A stretch of 16,356 nt of DNA from Solirubrobacteraceae bacterium. GTDB lineage: Bacteria > Actinomycetota > Thermoleophilia > Solirubrobacterales > Solirubrobacteraceae. Both the position numbers and the translations under genes were made by a program. Below the pieces are notes generated by a model. The model was not told where the DNA came from. It searched no databases and saw only the letters and a list, made by a program, of their open reading frames with translations. The DNA is taken from contig JADGIB010000046.1 in assembly GCA_019683665.1 (NCBI GenBank), positions 1 through 16,356 of the forward strand, given 5' to 3'. This document shows positions 1 to 6,313 of the stretch, one piece after another. Within the stretch, counting starts at the first letter, position 1. Each line of letters starts with the position of its first letter.

Positions 1-791
1 GTGCGCGTGCGCGTGTACTCGCGGGCGGTGGCCAGGGCGCCCTCGGCGATCCCGAGGTAGAACTGGATGAAGACGAGCTGGATCGCCGGCGTGACGAGCG
101 TCCCGAACGGGGTGAGCGCGTCGGGGGCCAGCGAGGCGACGATGCCGTCGGGCTCGACGCGGGCGCCGTCGAAGGCGACGCTGCCGCTGGCGGTGAGCCG
201 CTGGCCGAGGTTGTCCCAGTCGTCGGCGAACGTGACGCCGGGCTGGCGCGGGTCGAGGACGATGAAGACGGGCTCGCCGGTGTCGGACCGCACGGCCGAG
301 GCGCCGATGCGGTCGGCGACGCGGGCGCCGGTCGAGAAGCTCTTGCGGCCGTCGAGGCGGTAGCCGTCGCCGTCGGGGGTGAGCGCGAGATCGGCGTCGC
401 GCGGGTTGAACGCGCCGCCCCAGAACCAGCCCTCGGCGGCGCCGCGCCGGCCGAGCTCGTCGAGCATCTCCCAGTTGGCGAAGAAGCCCGCGTTCCAGGA
501 GATCTGGTAGTGGTAGCCGATGAGCTGGCCGATCGAGCCGTCGGCGACCGCGATCTCGCGGATCACCTGGTAGGCGGTGCGCCAGTCGCCTCCGCCGCCG
601 CCCTGCGGCGCCGGCACGAGGAGCGAGAGCAGGCCCGCCCGGCGGAGCCTGTCGATCTCGGCGTGCGGGAGCGCGTTTGCGCGGTCGCGCTCGAGCGCGT
701 CGCGGGCGAGGTCGGCGGCGACGGCGCGGGCCGTCTCGATCCACTGCTCGTGGGTGCGCGGCGCGGGGCCGCTCGTGATCGTCGAGGTCAC
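1..791 (-). CDS. DszC-like flavin-dependent monooxygenase, acyl-CoA dehydrogenase fold (3' part missing)
   Basis: The first 263 codons are visible; the C-terminal domain lies beyond the window. The protein has the acyl-CoA dehydrogenase fold, and its closest family in my reading is DszC (dibenzothiophene monooxygenase), which uses FMNH2 and O2 to oxidise organic sulfur. Diagnostic stretches are ADGSIGQLIGYHY in the N-terminal helical domain, FSTGAR and DDWDNLGQR in the middle beta domain, and FYLGIAEGALATAREYTRT at the start of the C-terminal helices. The Tyr of the GYH motif, important in DszC, is kept. The His four residues before it is Gln here, and the Ser of the FCSG motif is Thr, so the substrate may not be dibenzothiophene. 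The start is GTG at 791 because TTGGAG (806-801) sits 9 nt upstream and no ATG is nearby. It follows the SfnB gene by 28 bp and is probably cotranscribed. Family is confident, substrate is not. Confidence 0.85.
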   Translation of the reverse strand, partial: MTSTITSGPAPRTHEQWIETARAVAADLARDALERDRANALPHAEIDRLRRAGLLSLLVPAPQGGGGGDWRTAYQVIREIAVADGSIGQLIGYHYQISWNAGFFANWEMLDELGRRGAAEGWFWGGAFNPRDADLALTPDGDGYRLDGRKSFSTGARVADRIGASAVRSDTGEPVFIVLDPRQPGVTFADDWDNLGQRLTASGSVAFDGARVEPDGIVASLAPDALTPFGTLVTPAIQLVFIQFYLGIAEGALATAREYTRTR

Positions 792-800
792 GGTTCGCTG

Positions 801-806
801 CTCCAA
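801..806 (-). promoter_or_regulatory. Shine-Dalgarno of the DszC-like gene
   Basis: TTGGAG read on the minus strand, 9 nt before the GTG at 791. It is the main reason for choosing this GTG, and it indicates translation from a polycistronic message starting upstream of sfnB. Confidence 0.6.
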
Positions 807-819
807 GGGGTCGGTGGGG

Positions 820-2043
820 TCAGACGATCCCGTTGCGGGGCGGGGCCACCCCGTTGAGCTCGTAGTCGCCGAGGTGCTGGACCTTCCAGCGGCGGGGGTC
901 GTGCAGGGTGTGGGTGCGCGCGTCGCGCCAGAAGCGGTCGAGGCCGCGGCCGGCGCGGGCCCCGCGCGCGCCCCCGAGCTCGAAGAGGTCGCTGGCGACG
1001 GAGACGGCGGCGGTGTCGGCCTGCGCGCGGGCGGCGGCGACCGCGACCGACGCCTCGGCGGCGAGCGCCTCGGCGTCGTCCGCGGCATCCGCCAGCGCGG
1101 CGCGCGCGGCGTCCAGCGCGCGGGCGGCGTCGTCGAGGAGGGCGCGGGCGGCGCGGACCCGCAGCGCGAGCTCCCCGAAGCGGTTGATGACGAGCGGCTC
1201 CTGGTCGGCACGCTCGACCCCGGCCTCGCCCCACGGGCGGGCGTCGCGGCGGACGTAGTCGCGCGCGGCGGCGAGCGCGCCGTCGGCCAGGCCGACGTCG
1301 ATCGCCGCGTGGAGGAACTGGCCGTAGGCGCCGAACACCTCGGGCCCCTCGAAGACGCGGTGGTGGGCGACGACGTTCTCGGCGGGGACGCGGACGCCGT
1401 CGAGGCGGACGGTGCCGCTGGCCGTCGTGCGCTGGCCGATCCCGTCCCAGTCGTCGACGATGTCGAGGCCGGGGGCGCCGGCCGGGACGTAGGCGGCCTG
1501 CAGCCGGCCCGCCTCGTCGACGGCGTAGACCGGGATCCAGTCGGCGAAGAGCGCGCCGGTCGAGTAGGACTTCGCGCCGTCGAGGCGGTAGCCGTCGCCG
1601 TCGCGGCGGATCGTCGTGCGGAACTCGAGCGCGTGGCGGGCGCCGGGCTCGGCGAGCGCGTTGCCGAAGCGGCGGCCGGCGAGCACCTCGGCGAAGAAGC
1701 GCCGACGCTGCGCCTCGGTGCCGCTCGCGCGCAGGACCTCGACGAAGAAGAAGTGGTTCTGCGGGATCTGGCCGATGCTCCCGTCGGCGGCGGCCAGCAG
1801 CCGGATCACGCGCCCGAGGGCGAGCGTCGGCACGTCGGCCCCGCCGTGCTCGCGCGGCACGGTGATCGCCAGCAGGCCGGAGCGCGACAGCTCGTCGAGC
1901 TCAGCCCGCGGCAGGCGGCGCTCGCGGTCGCGCTCGGCGGCGCCCTGCGCGAAGCGCTCGGCGAGCGCGCCGGCGACCGCGATCGCCTCGTCGGCGGAGG
2001 CGATGCGGTGCGCGGCGGGGGCGTGGTCCAGCGTCTGGATCAT
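820..2043 (-). CDS. sfnB: SfnB-family sulfur acquisition oxidoreductase
   Basis: A 407-residue flavoprotein of the acyl-CoA dehydrogenase fold, full length for the SfnB family. SfnB proteins are linked to growth on dimethyl sulfone and other organosulfur compounds; the exact reaction is not settled. Visible signatures in order: ERDRERRLPRAELDELS near residue 40, IGQIPQNHF near 95, the flavin-contacting YSTGALFADWIP near 165, DDWDGIGQRTTASGT near 205, and the C-terminal FWRDARTHTLHDPRRWK near 380. The HDP histidine matches the catalytic-site His of the DszC relatives. A long Ala-rich helix (about 275-345) forms part of the C-terminal bundle. The ATG at 2043 has no Shine-Dalgarno, but a TATAAC box lies 11 nt upstream, so the mRNA leader is probably very short. 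It is the first gene of a unit continuing into the DszC-like gene, and its promoter region carries the shared sulfur motif. Confidence 0.9.
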   Translation of the reverse strand: MIQTLDHAPAAHRIASADEAIAVAGALAERFAQGAAERDRERRLPRAELDELSRSGLLAITVPREHGGADVPTLALGRVIRLLAAADGSIGQIPQNHFFFVEVLRASGTEAQRRRFFAEVLAGRRFGNALAEPGARHALEFRTTIRRDGDGYRLDGAKSYSTGALFADWIPVYAVDEAGRLQAAYVPAGAPGLDIVDDWDGIGQRTTASGTVRLDGVRVPAENVVAHHRVFEGPEVFGAYGQFLHAAIDVGLADGALAAARDYVRRDARPWGEAGVERADQEPLVINRFGELALRVRAARALLDDAARALDAARAALADAADDAEALAAEASVAVAAARAQADTAAVSVASDLFELGGARGARAGRGLDRFWRDARTHTLHDPRRWKVQHLGDYELNGVAPPRNGIV

Positions 2044-2054
2044 GGCGCGTCCGA

Positions 2055-2060
2055 GTTATA
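2055..2060 (-). promoter_or_regulatory. Candidate -10 box for sfnB (minus strand)
   Basis: TATAAC on the minus strand matches TATAAT at five of six positions and lies 11 nt before the ATG at 2043. In this very GC-rich window the AT-rich hexamer stands out. It abuts one arm of the inverted-repeat motif at 2061-2088, as expected for a repressor-controlled promoter. Confidence 0.45.
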
Positions 2061-2088
2061 GCACAGAATCTCGACCGACTTTGTTGGT
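2061..2088. promoter_or_regulatory. Sulfur-regulon inverted repeat, site A (sfnB / flavin reductase)
   Basis: Left arm GCACAGAATC (2061-2070), spacer of 6, right arm GACTTTGTTGGT (2077-2088). The right arm matches the left arm of site C (8427-8438, reverse complement GACTTTGGTGGC) at 10 of 12 positions. The left arm is degenerate, matching the mirrored right arm at 6 of 10 inner positions. It lies between two divergent sulfur operons and touches the candidate -10 boxes on both sides, so one bound regulator could control both directions. The role as an operator is inferred from recurrence at sites B, C and D. Confidence 0.5.
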
Positions 2089-2093
2089 AATGT
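2088..2093 (+). promoter_or_regulatory. Candidate -10 box for the flavin reductase operon
   Basis: TAATGT fits TANNNT and ends 11 nt before the ATG at 2105. It overlaps an alternative in-frame ATG at 2090, which argues for 2105 as the real start. No clear -35 hexamer was seen. Confidence 0.35.
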
Positions 2094-2104
2094 CCGGACG
2101 CGCG

Positions 2105-2647
2105 ATGACCGCGACCGAGACCCGCCCCGACTCCGCCCCGCCGGACCCGAGCGCGCCGGAGATCCCGCCGCGCCGACTGCGCGACGCGATGGGCCGCTTC
2201 GCCACCGGCGTCGCCGTCGTGACCGCCGCCGACGCGGACGGGCGCCCCTACGGGACGACGGCGAACGCGATCAGCTCCGTCTCCCTGCGCCCGCCGCTCG
2301 TGCTCGCCTGCCTGCGCCTGGAGTCGGCGACGCTCGCGGCGATCCGCAGCGGCCGCCGCTTCGCGATCAACGTCCTCGCCGCCGGCCAGCGCGACCTGTC
2401 GGAGCGCTTCGCGCGCCGGGCCGCCCCCGGCACCTGGGACGGCGTCGCGGCCGAGCGCCGCCACGGGGTGCCCGTCCTCCACGGGACGCTCGCCACCGTC
2501 GAGTGCGTCCTCCACGACACGGCCGACGGCGGCGACCACGAGATCGTCATCGGCCGCGTCGTCGCCGTCGACCACGTCGAGCACGACGCCGAGCCGCTCC
2601 TCTTCCACCGCGGCGCCTACGCGGCCCTCTCCGGGGAGTGGGCATGA
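2105..2647 (+). CDS. NAD(P)H:flavin reductase (PF01613 flavin reductase-like domain)
   Basis: 180 residues, the usual size of the small component of two-component flavin monooxygenases (HpaC/DszD type). It uses NAD(P)H to make diffusible FMNH2 or FADH2. The domain spans about residues 25-178 with hallmarks RDAMGRFATGVAVVTA, YGTTANAISSVSL, PPLVLACL, FAINVLAAGQ and GGDHEIVIGRV. The last contains the conserved GDH motif. The first 22 residues are a Pro/Ser-rich tail outside the domain. An in-frame ATG at 2090 would add five residues; 2105 is preferred because a candidate -10 box covers 2088-2093. Neither start has a good Shine-Dalgarno. Its stop overlaps the start of the second SfnB gene (ATGA, 2644-2647), so the two are translationally coupled. 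No other flavin reductase is visible, so it may also serve SsuD and the two minus-strand monooxygenases. Confidence 0.88.
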   Translation: MTATETRPDSAPPDPSAPEIPPRRLRDAMGRFATGVAVVTAADADGRPYGTTANAISSVSLRPPLVLACLRLESATLAAIRSGRRFAINVLAAGQRDLSERFARRAAPGTWDGVAAERRHGVPVLHGTLATVECVLHDTADGGDHEIVIGRVVAVDHVEHDAEPLLFHRGAYAALSGEWA

Positions 2648-3843
2648 GCGCCGTGGCCTCCGGGGTGCCGGTCCTGCGCAGCCCCGAGGCGGCCCGGGAG
2701 GCCGCCCGCGCGTACGCGGCCGCGATCGCGCCCGGCGCCGCCGCGCGCGACCGCGCCGGGACCGTCCCGCGCGACGAGCTGGCCGCGCTCGACGCGAGCG
2801 GGCTGCTGAGCATCACCGTCCCGGTCGAGGACGGCGGCCCCGGCCTCGGCCCGTCCGTGCTCGCCGACGTCGTGCGCACGATCGCCGCGGCCGACCCGGC
2901 GATCGCCCAGGTCCCCCAGGCGCACTGGCTGTTCGTCGACGTGCTCGCCGTATGGGGCACGCCCGACCAGCGCCGGCGGCTGTACGGCGACGTCCTCGCC
3001 GGCGCGCGGATCGGCAACGCGCTGGCCGAGCGCGGCGGCCTCCACGCCCAGGACCTGCGCACCCGCCTGCTCCCCGGCCCGGTCCTCGAGGGGCGCAAGT
3101 CCTACTGCACCGGGGCGCTCACCGCGCGCTGGATCGCCGTGAGCGCGCTCGACCCCGAGGACCGGCTGCGGCTCGCGTTCGTCCCGCGCGACGCGCCCGG
3201 GGTCACCGTCCACGACGACTGGGACGTCATGGGCCAGCGCGCGACGGTCTCGGGCACGACGACGTTCGAGCGGGTCGCCGTCGACCCCGGCCTCGTCCTC
3301 GACTACGGCCGCGCCTTCGCCGTCCCCCAGCAGCTCGGGGCCCGCGCCCAGCTCGTCCACGCGGCGATCGAGGCCGGGATCGCGCGCGGCGCCCTCGACG
3401 ACGCCGCCGCCTACCTGCGCGAGCGGGCGCGGCCGTCGTCGGAGGCGGTGCGGGCCGGCGCCGGGTCGGCGATCGAGGACCCGCACGTCCTCCACGGCTA
3501 CGGGCGCCTGAGCGCGCGCGTGCAGGCGGCCGAGGCGCTCGTGGCCCAGGCGGCGGCGACGCTCGAGGCGATCGGGCTCGTCCCCGCCGACGCCCGGGCG
3601 GCGGCGCGCGGGTCGCTCGCCGTCGCGGCCGCGAAGGCGTTCGCCAGCGAGGTCGCCGTCGAGGTCGCCGGCGAGCTGTTCCGCCTCTGCGGCACGAGCG
3701 CGACCGCGTCCAGGCACGACCTCGACCGCCACTGGCGCAACGCCCGCACCCACAGCGTCCACGACCCGGTGGACTGGAAGTACCACCACATCGCCGCGTT
3801 CGAGCTGGGCGGCGTGCTGCCGCCCAGCCACGGGCAGCTCTGA
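2644..3843 (+). CDS. sfnB: Second SfnB-family sulfur acquisition oxidoreductase
   Basis: 399 residues, a divergent paralogue of the protein encoded at 820-2043. It shares the layout: RDRAGTVPRDELAALD near residue 40, IAQVPQAHW near 88, YCTGALTARWI near 158, DDWDVMGQRATVSGT near 195 and HWRNARTHSVHDPVDWK near 370. Differences from the first copy include QAHW instead of QNHF in the pocket helix and YCTG instead of YSTG at the flavin-contact loop, which suggests a different substrate. Start ATG at 2644 overlaps the flavin reductase stop by 4 nt, so a reductase-monooxygenase pair is made in concert. The gene ends 2 bp from the convergent exporter permease gene. Family is confident; the oxidised compound is unknown. 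Confidence 0.88.
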   Translation: MSAVASGVPVLRSPEAAREAARAYAAAIAPGAAARDRAGTVPRDELAALDASGLLSITVPVEDGGPGLGPSVLADVVRTIAAADPAIAQVPQAHWLFVDVLAVWGTPDQRRRLYGDVLAGARIGNALAERGGLHAQDLRTRLLPGPVLEGRKSYCTGALTARWIAVSALDPEDRLRLAFVPRDAPGVTVHDDWDVMGQRATVSGTTTFERVAVDPGLVLDYGRAFAVPQQLGARAQLVHAAIEAGIARGALDDAAAYLRERARPSSEAVRAGAGSAIEDPHVLHGYGRLSARVQAAEALVAQAAATLEAIGLVPADARAAARGSLAVAAAKAFASEVAVEVAGELFRLCGTSATASRHDLDRHWRNARTHSVHDPVDWKYHHIAAFELGGVLPPSHGQL

Positions 3844-3845
3844 CC

Positions 3846-4697
3846 TCAGCCGCGGCTGCGGTAGAGGCGCACGGTGAGCGGGGCGAAGATCGCCGTCAGG
3901 GCCGCCGCCTCGCCGAGCACGAGGAGGATCCGCCCGCCGTCGACGCCGCCGTCGACGAGCTCGCGCGCCGCGGTGACGAGGTGCGAGATCGGGTTCACGT
4001 CGACGAACGCCTCCAGCCAGCCGGGCAGCGTGCTCGGCTCGACGAAGATGTTGCTGAGGAAGACGAGCGGGAACAGGAGCATGAACCCGGCGTTCATGAC
4101 CGCGCTCGGCGTGCGCATGACGAGCCCGAGCGTCGTGAACGCCCACGACAGCCCGAAGGCGAACACGACGATGAGCGCGATCGCGGCGACGACGCCGAGC
4201 GGGCCCTCGCCGGGGCGGAAGCCCATGATCAAGCCGACGGCCACGACGACGATCCCGGCCAGCAGGTAGCGCGCGGCGTCGCCGAGCACGGCGCCGACGA
4301 GCGGCGCCGGGCGCCAGATCGGCAGCGAGCGGAAGCGGTCGATCGCGCCCTTCGTCACGTCGGTGTTCAGCGCGACGCCCGAGTAGACGCTGACGAACAG
4401 GACCGACTGGACGAGGATGCCGGGCAGCACGTACTCGAGGTACTCGCTCGTCGAGCCGGCGACGGCGCCGCCGAACAGGTAGACGAACATGAGCAGGAAG
4501 AGGACGGGCGTGATCGTCACGTCCAGGAGCTGCTCGGGGACGTGCTTGATCTTCAGCAGGCCGCGCCAGCCGAACGCGAGCGCGGTCGACAGCGCCCCCG
4601 GCCGCGGCGGGCGCGCGCTCGAGGAGACGGCGGCGCTCAGCGCGCGGGCGGCGGCGGGCGCCTGCTCGGCGGGGCGTGAGGTCGGGGCGGTGCTCAT
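3846..4697 (-). CDS. ABC-2 type exporter permease, DrrB-like
   Basis: 283 residues. An approximately 55-residue soluble Ala/Pro/Ser-rich N-terminus is followed by about six membrane segments, roughly at 60-80, 90-112, 140-160, 168-190, 205-225 and 255-275. Typical DrrB/ABC-2 features are the PVLFLLMFVYLFGG first segment, the DVTKGAIDRFRSLPI cytoplasmic loop and the LVFLSNIFVEPSTLPGWL stretch near the last third. It would form the membrane part of an efflux system with the ATPase encoded just upstream, whose stop overlaps this start as ATGA (4694-4697). The reading frame stays open far upstream, but the coupled ATG and the ATPase gene in that region make 4697 the clear start. DrrAB-type systems export hydrophobic drugs, lipids or natural products; nothing here reveals the cargo. 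Confidence 0.88.
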   Translation of the reverse strand: MSTAPTSRPAEQAPAAARALSAAVSSSARPPRPGALSTALAFGWRGLLKIKHVPEQLLDVTITPVLFLLMFVYLFGGAVAGSTSEYLEYVLPGILVQSVLFVSVYSGVALNTDVTKGAIDRFRSLPIWRPAPLVGAVLGDAARYLLAGIVVVAVGLIMGFRPGEGPLGVVAAIALIVVFAFGLSWAFTTLGLVMRTPSAVMNAGFMLLFPLVFLSNIFVEPSTLPGWLEAFVDVNPISHLVTAARELVDGGVDGGRILLVLGEAAALTAIFAPLTVRLYRSRG

Positions 4698-5656
4698 GAC
4701 GGCTCCTCCTCGTCGGTGGCGGCGTGGCCGGTGAGGGCGAGGAACACCTCGTCGAGGCTCGGCTGCGAGAGCGCGAAGCTCGCCAGCCCCACCTCGGCGC
4801 GGGCGAGCTCGGCGATCGCCTCCGAGGCGGCGTCGGCGTGGTCGACGCGGACCGACAGCGCGGCCGGGTCGGCCTCGAGCTCGACGTCGCGGCCCACGAC
4901 GCGGCTGAGCAGGTCGGCGGCCTCGGGGCGGCTGTCGGGGTCCAGCAGGCGCACGTGCAGGGCGCCCTCGCCGACCGACGCCTTCAGCTGGGCCGGCGTC
5001 CCCTCGGCGATGACGCGCCCGCGGTCGATGACGGCGATCCGCTCGGCGAGCTGGTCGGCCTCGTCGAGGTACTGGGTGCAGAGCAGGACGGTGGTGCCCA
5101 GCGCGGCGAGCGCGCGGACGATGTCCCACACCTGGTTGCGCGAGCGCGGGTCGAGGCCAGTCGTCGGCTCGTCGAGGAACATCAGCTCGGGGGTGACGAC
5201 GATGCTCGCGGCGATGTCGAGCCGCCGGCGCATGCCGCCCGAGTAGTTCTTCACGAGCCGCCCGGCCGCGTCCTCGAGCCCGAACGCCGCCAGCAGCTCG
5301 TCGGCGCGCTCGCGGGCGGCGCGGCCGCGGAAGCCGAGCAGGCGGGCGAGGAGGATGAGGTTCTCGCGCCCGGTCAGCTCGTCGTCGACCGAGGCCATCT
5401 GGCCGGTGAGCGAGACGAGCCCGCGCACGGCGTCGGCGTCGTGCACGACGTCGTGGCCGAGGACGCGCGCGCTCCCCCCGTCGGGCGGCAGGAGCGTGGC
5501 GAGCATCCGGATCGTCGTCGTCTTGCCGGCGCCGTTGGGGCCCAGGACCCCGTACACGGTGCCGCGCGGCACGGCCAGGTTCACGCCGTCGACGGCGCGG
5601 GTGCGGCCGAACCGCTTCTGGAGGTCCGTCGCCTCGACGGCCAGCGTCGCGTTCAT
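4694..5656 (-). CDS. ABC exporter ATPase, DrrA-like
   Basis: 320 residues with a complete nucleotide-binding domain: Walker A GPNGAGKTT (39-47), signature YSGGMRRRLDIAA (138-150), Walker B LMFLDEPTTGLD (158-169). The switch position carries Gln in LLCTQYLDEAD (about 195) instead of the usual His. This is typical of the DrrA subfamily and supports the assignment. A C-terminal domain of about 90 residues follows and ends with the DrrA-like SLDEVFLALTG motif. ATG at 5656 is preceded by GGAGGT (5672-5667) at a 10-nt spacing. It is coupled to the permease by a 4-nt overlap. The pair is divergent from the Rrf2 gene and lies between sulfur genes, but no sulfur motif precedes it, so a link to sulfur is unproven. 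Confidence 0.92.
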   Translation of the reverse strand: MNATLAVEATDLQKRFGRTRAVDGVNLAVPRGTVYGVLGPNGAGKTTTIRMLATLLPPDGGSARVLGHDVVHDADAVRGLVSLTGQMASVDDELTGRENLILLARLLGFRGRAARERADELLAAFGLEDAAGRLVKNYSGGMRRRLDIAASIVVTPELMFLDEPTTGLDPRSRNQVWDIVRALAALGTTVLLCTQYLDEADQLAERIAVIDRGRVIAEGTPAQLKASVGEGALHVRLLDPDSRPEAADLLSRVVGRDVELEADPAALSVRVDHADAASEAIAELARAEVGLASFALSQPSLDEVFLALTGHAATDEEEPS

Positions 5657-5666
5657 GTCAGCTCAG

Positions 5667-5672
5667 ACCTCC
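5667..5672 (-). promoter_or_regulatory. Shine-Dalgarno of the DrrA-like ATPase
   Basis: GGAGGT on the minus strand, 10 nt before the ATG at 5656. Unlike several neighbours this gene has a classical ribosome binding site and therefore a real 5' leader. Confidence 0.6.
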
Positions 5673-5751
5673 GGCCGTCGCGGAACTCATCGCGGGCGAT
5701 CCTCGCAGAGGCGCCCCGGCCGGTGAAGGGGGGCTGCCCGTCCCATCGCGG

Positions 5752-5771
5752 GGCGGGCCGGAGGGCCCGCC
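5752..5771. repeat. Perfect 8-bp inverted repeat upstream of the rrf2 gene
   Basis: GGCGGGCC, loop GGAG, GGCCCGCC. It ends 3 bp before the candidate -10 box of the Rrf2 gene, so it occupies the spacer/-35 area. It could be an operator, for instance an autoregulatory site. In such GC-rich DNA a chance palindrome is also possible. It does not resemble the AT-richer motif at the sulfur promoters. Confidence 0.35.
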
Positions 5772-5774
5772 GGG

Positions 5775-5780
5775 TAGGCT
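5775..5780 (+). promoter_or_regulatory. Candidate -10 box of a leaderless rrf2 transcript
   Basis: TAGGCT (TANNNT) followed by exactly 7 nt and the GTG start at 5788. No Shine-Dalgarno is present. This spacing puts the transcription start at or next to the GTG, the pattern of actinobacterial leaderless mRNAs. Confidence 0.45.
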
Positions 5781-5787
5781 GCCGCGC

Positions 5788-6249
5788 GTGCGCATCACCG
5801 CCAAGGCCGACTACGCCGTCCGCGCCGCCGCCGAGCTGGCGGCCGAGGCCGGTTCCGACCGCCCGATGAAGGGCGAGACGATCGCCACGAACCAGGGCAT
5901 CCCGCAGAAGTTCCTCGAGAACATCCTCGCCGACATGCGCCAGGCCGGCCTCGTGAAGAGCCAGCGCGGCGTCGACGGCGGCTACCGGTTGGCGAAGGAC
6001 CCCGCCGAGGTCAGCGTCGCCGACGTGATCCGCGCCGTGGAGGGGCCGCTGGCCTCGGTGCGCGGGGAGGCGCCCGAGGACGTCGAGTACGGCGGCGCGG
6101 CCCAGCCGCTGCAGGACGTGTGGATCGCGGTGCGCGCCGCGCTGCGCGGCGTCGTCGAGCACGTCACGCTCGCCGACCTCGCCGCCGGGCGCGTGCCCGA
6201 GGAGGTCGCCCGGCTCGCGGGCGACCCGGACGCGCGGCGGCGCCGCTGA
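5788..6249 (+). CDS. Rrf2-family transcriptional regulator lacking Fe-S cysteines
   Basis: 153 residues. The N-terminal winged helix starts with the family hallmark RITAKADYAVRAAAELA. It continues with a recognition region GIPQKFLENILADMRQAGLV and the wing SQRGVDGGYRLAKD, then IRAVEGPLASVRGE. The protein contains no cysteine, so it cannot bind an Fe-S cluster as IscR, NsrR or RsrR do. This resembles CymR, the cysteine-metabolism repressor of Firmicutes, which also lacks the cluster. As far as I remember, the similar mycobacterial protein Rv1287 (with the same GPLASVR stretch) lies beside cysDN. Its position next to the sulfite oxidase and within the sulfur genes fits a regulator of sulfur assimilation. 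The start is GTG at 5788, 7 nt after TAGGCT. Effector and binding site are inferred. Confidence 0.9.
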   Translation: MRITAKADYAVRAAAELAAEAGSDRPMKGETIATNQGIPQKFLENILADMRQAGLVKSQRGVDGGYRLAKDPAEVSVADVIRAVEGPLASVRGEAPEDVEYGGAAQPLQDVWIAVRAALRGVVEHVTLADLAAGRVPEEVARLAGDPDARRRR

Positions 6250-6286
6250 CCCGGGCCGGCCGTCGACGCGGTCGCGCCCCGGAGAC

Positions 6287-6313
6287 GCCCCAAAGCGAAC
6301 TATCTTTGTGGGC
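6287..6313. promoter_or_regulatory. Sulfur-regulon inverted repeat, site B (sulfite oxidase)
   Basis: A 27-bp imperfect palindrome: outer arms GCCC (6287-6290) and GGGC (6310-6313), inner arms CAAAG (6291-6295) and CTTTG (6304-6308), with one extra T at 6309 in the right arm. CTTTGTGGGC (6304-6313) matches CTTTGTTGGT of site A at 8 of 10 positions. The site covers the candidate -10 box TATCTT and ends at the base before the ATG at 6314, a position where a bound protein would block transcription. Confidence 0.5.
6301..6306 (+). promoter_or_regulatory. Candidate -10 box of the sulfite oxidase gene
   Basis: TATCTT (TANNNT) followed by exactly 7 nt and ATG at 6314, predicting a leaderless transcript. 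It lies inside site B. Confidence 0.45.

Noticed and set aside
577..2061. Long open frame on the plus strand (494 codons) opposite sfnB and the DszC-like gene
   Set aside because: Its translation is low-complexity Ala/Gly/Val/Arg/Glu sequence without family motifs. Long antisense frames are expected in such GC-rich DNA, and the minus-strand proteins match known families throughout.
2090..2092. ATG at 2090 as start of the flavin reductase
   Set aside because: It overlaps the candidate -10 box and lacks a ribosome binding site; the five extra residues lie outside the domain. It remains an alternative.
3847..3858. Perfect 12-bp palindrome CAGCCGCGGCTG at the end of the exporter permease gene
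   Set aside because: It has no loop and lies in coding sequence with a composition that makes such palindromes common. As a terminator between the convergent genes it is weak, so it is not listed as a feature.
2617..4146. Minus-strand open frame of 509 codons opposite the second sfnB
   Set aside because: No recognisable motif, Arg/Ala/Gly-rich composition, and it covers two well-supported genes on both strands.
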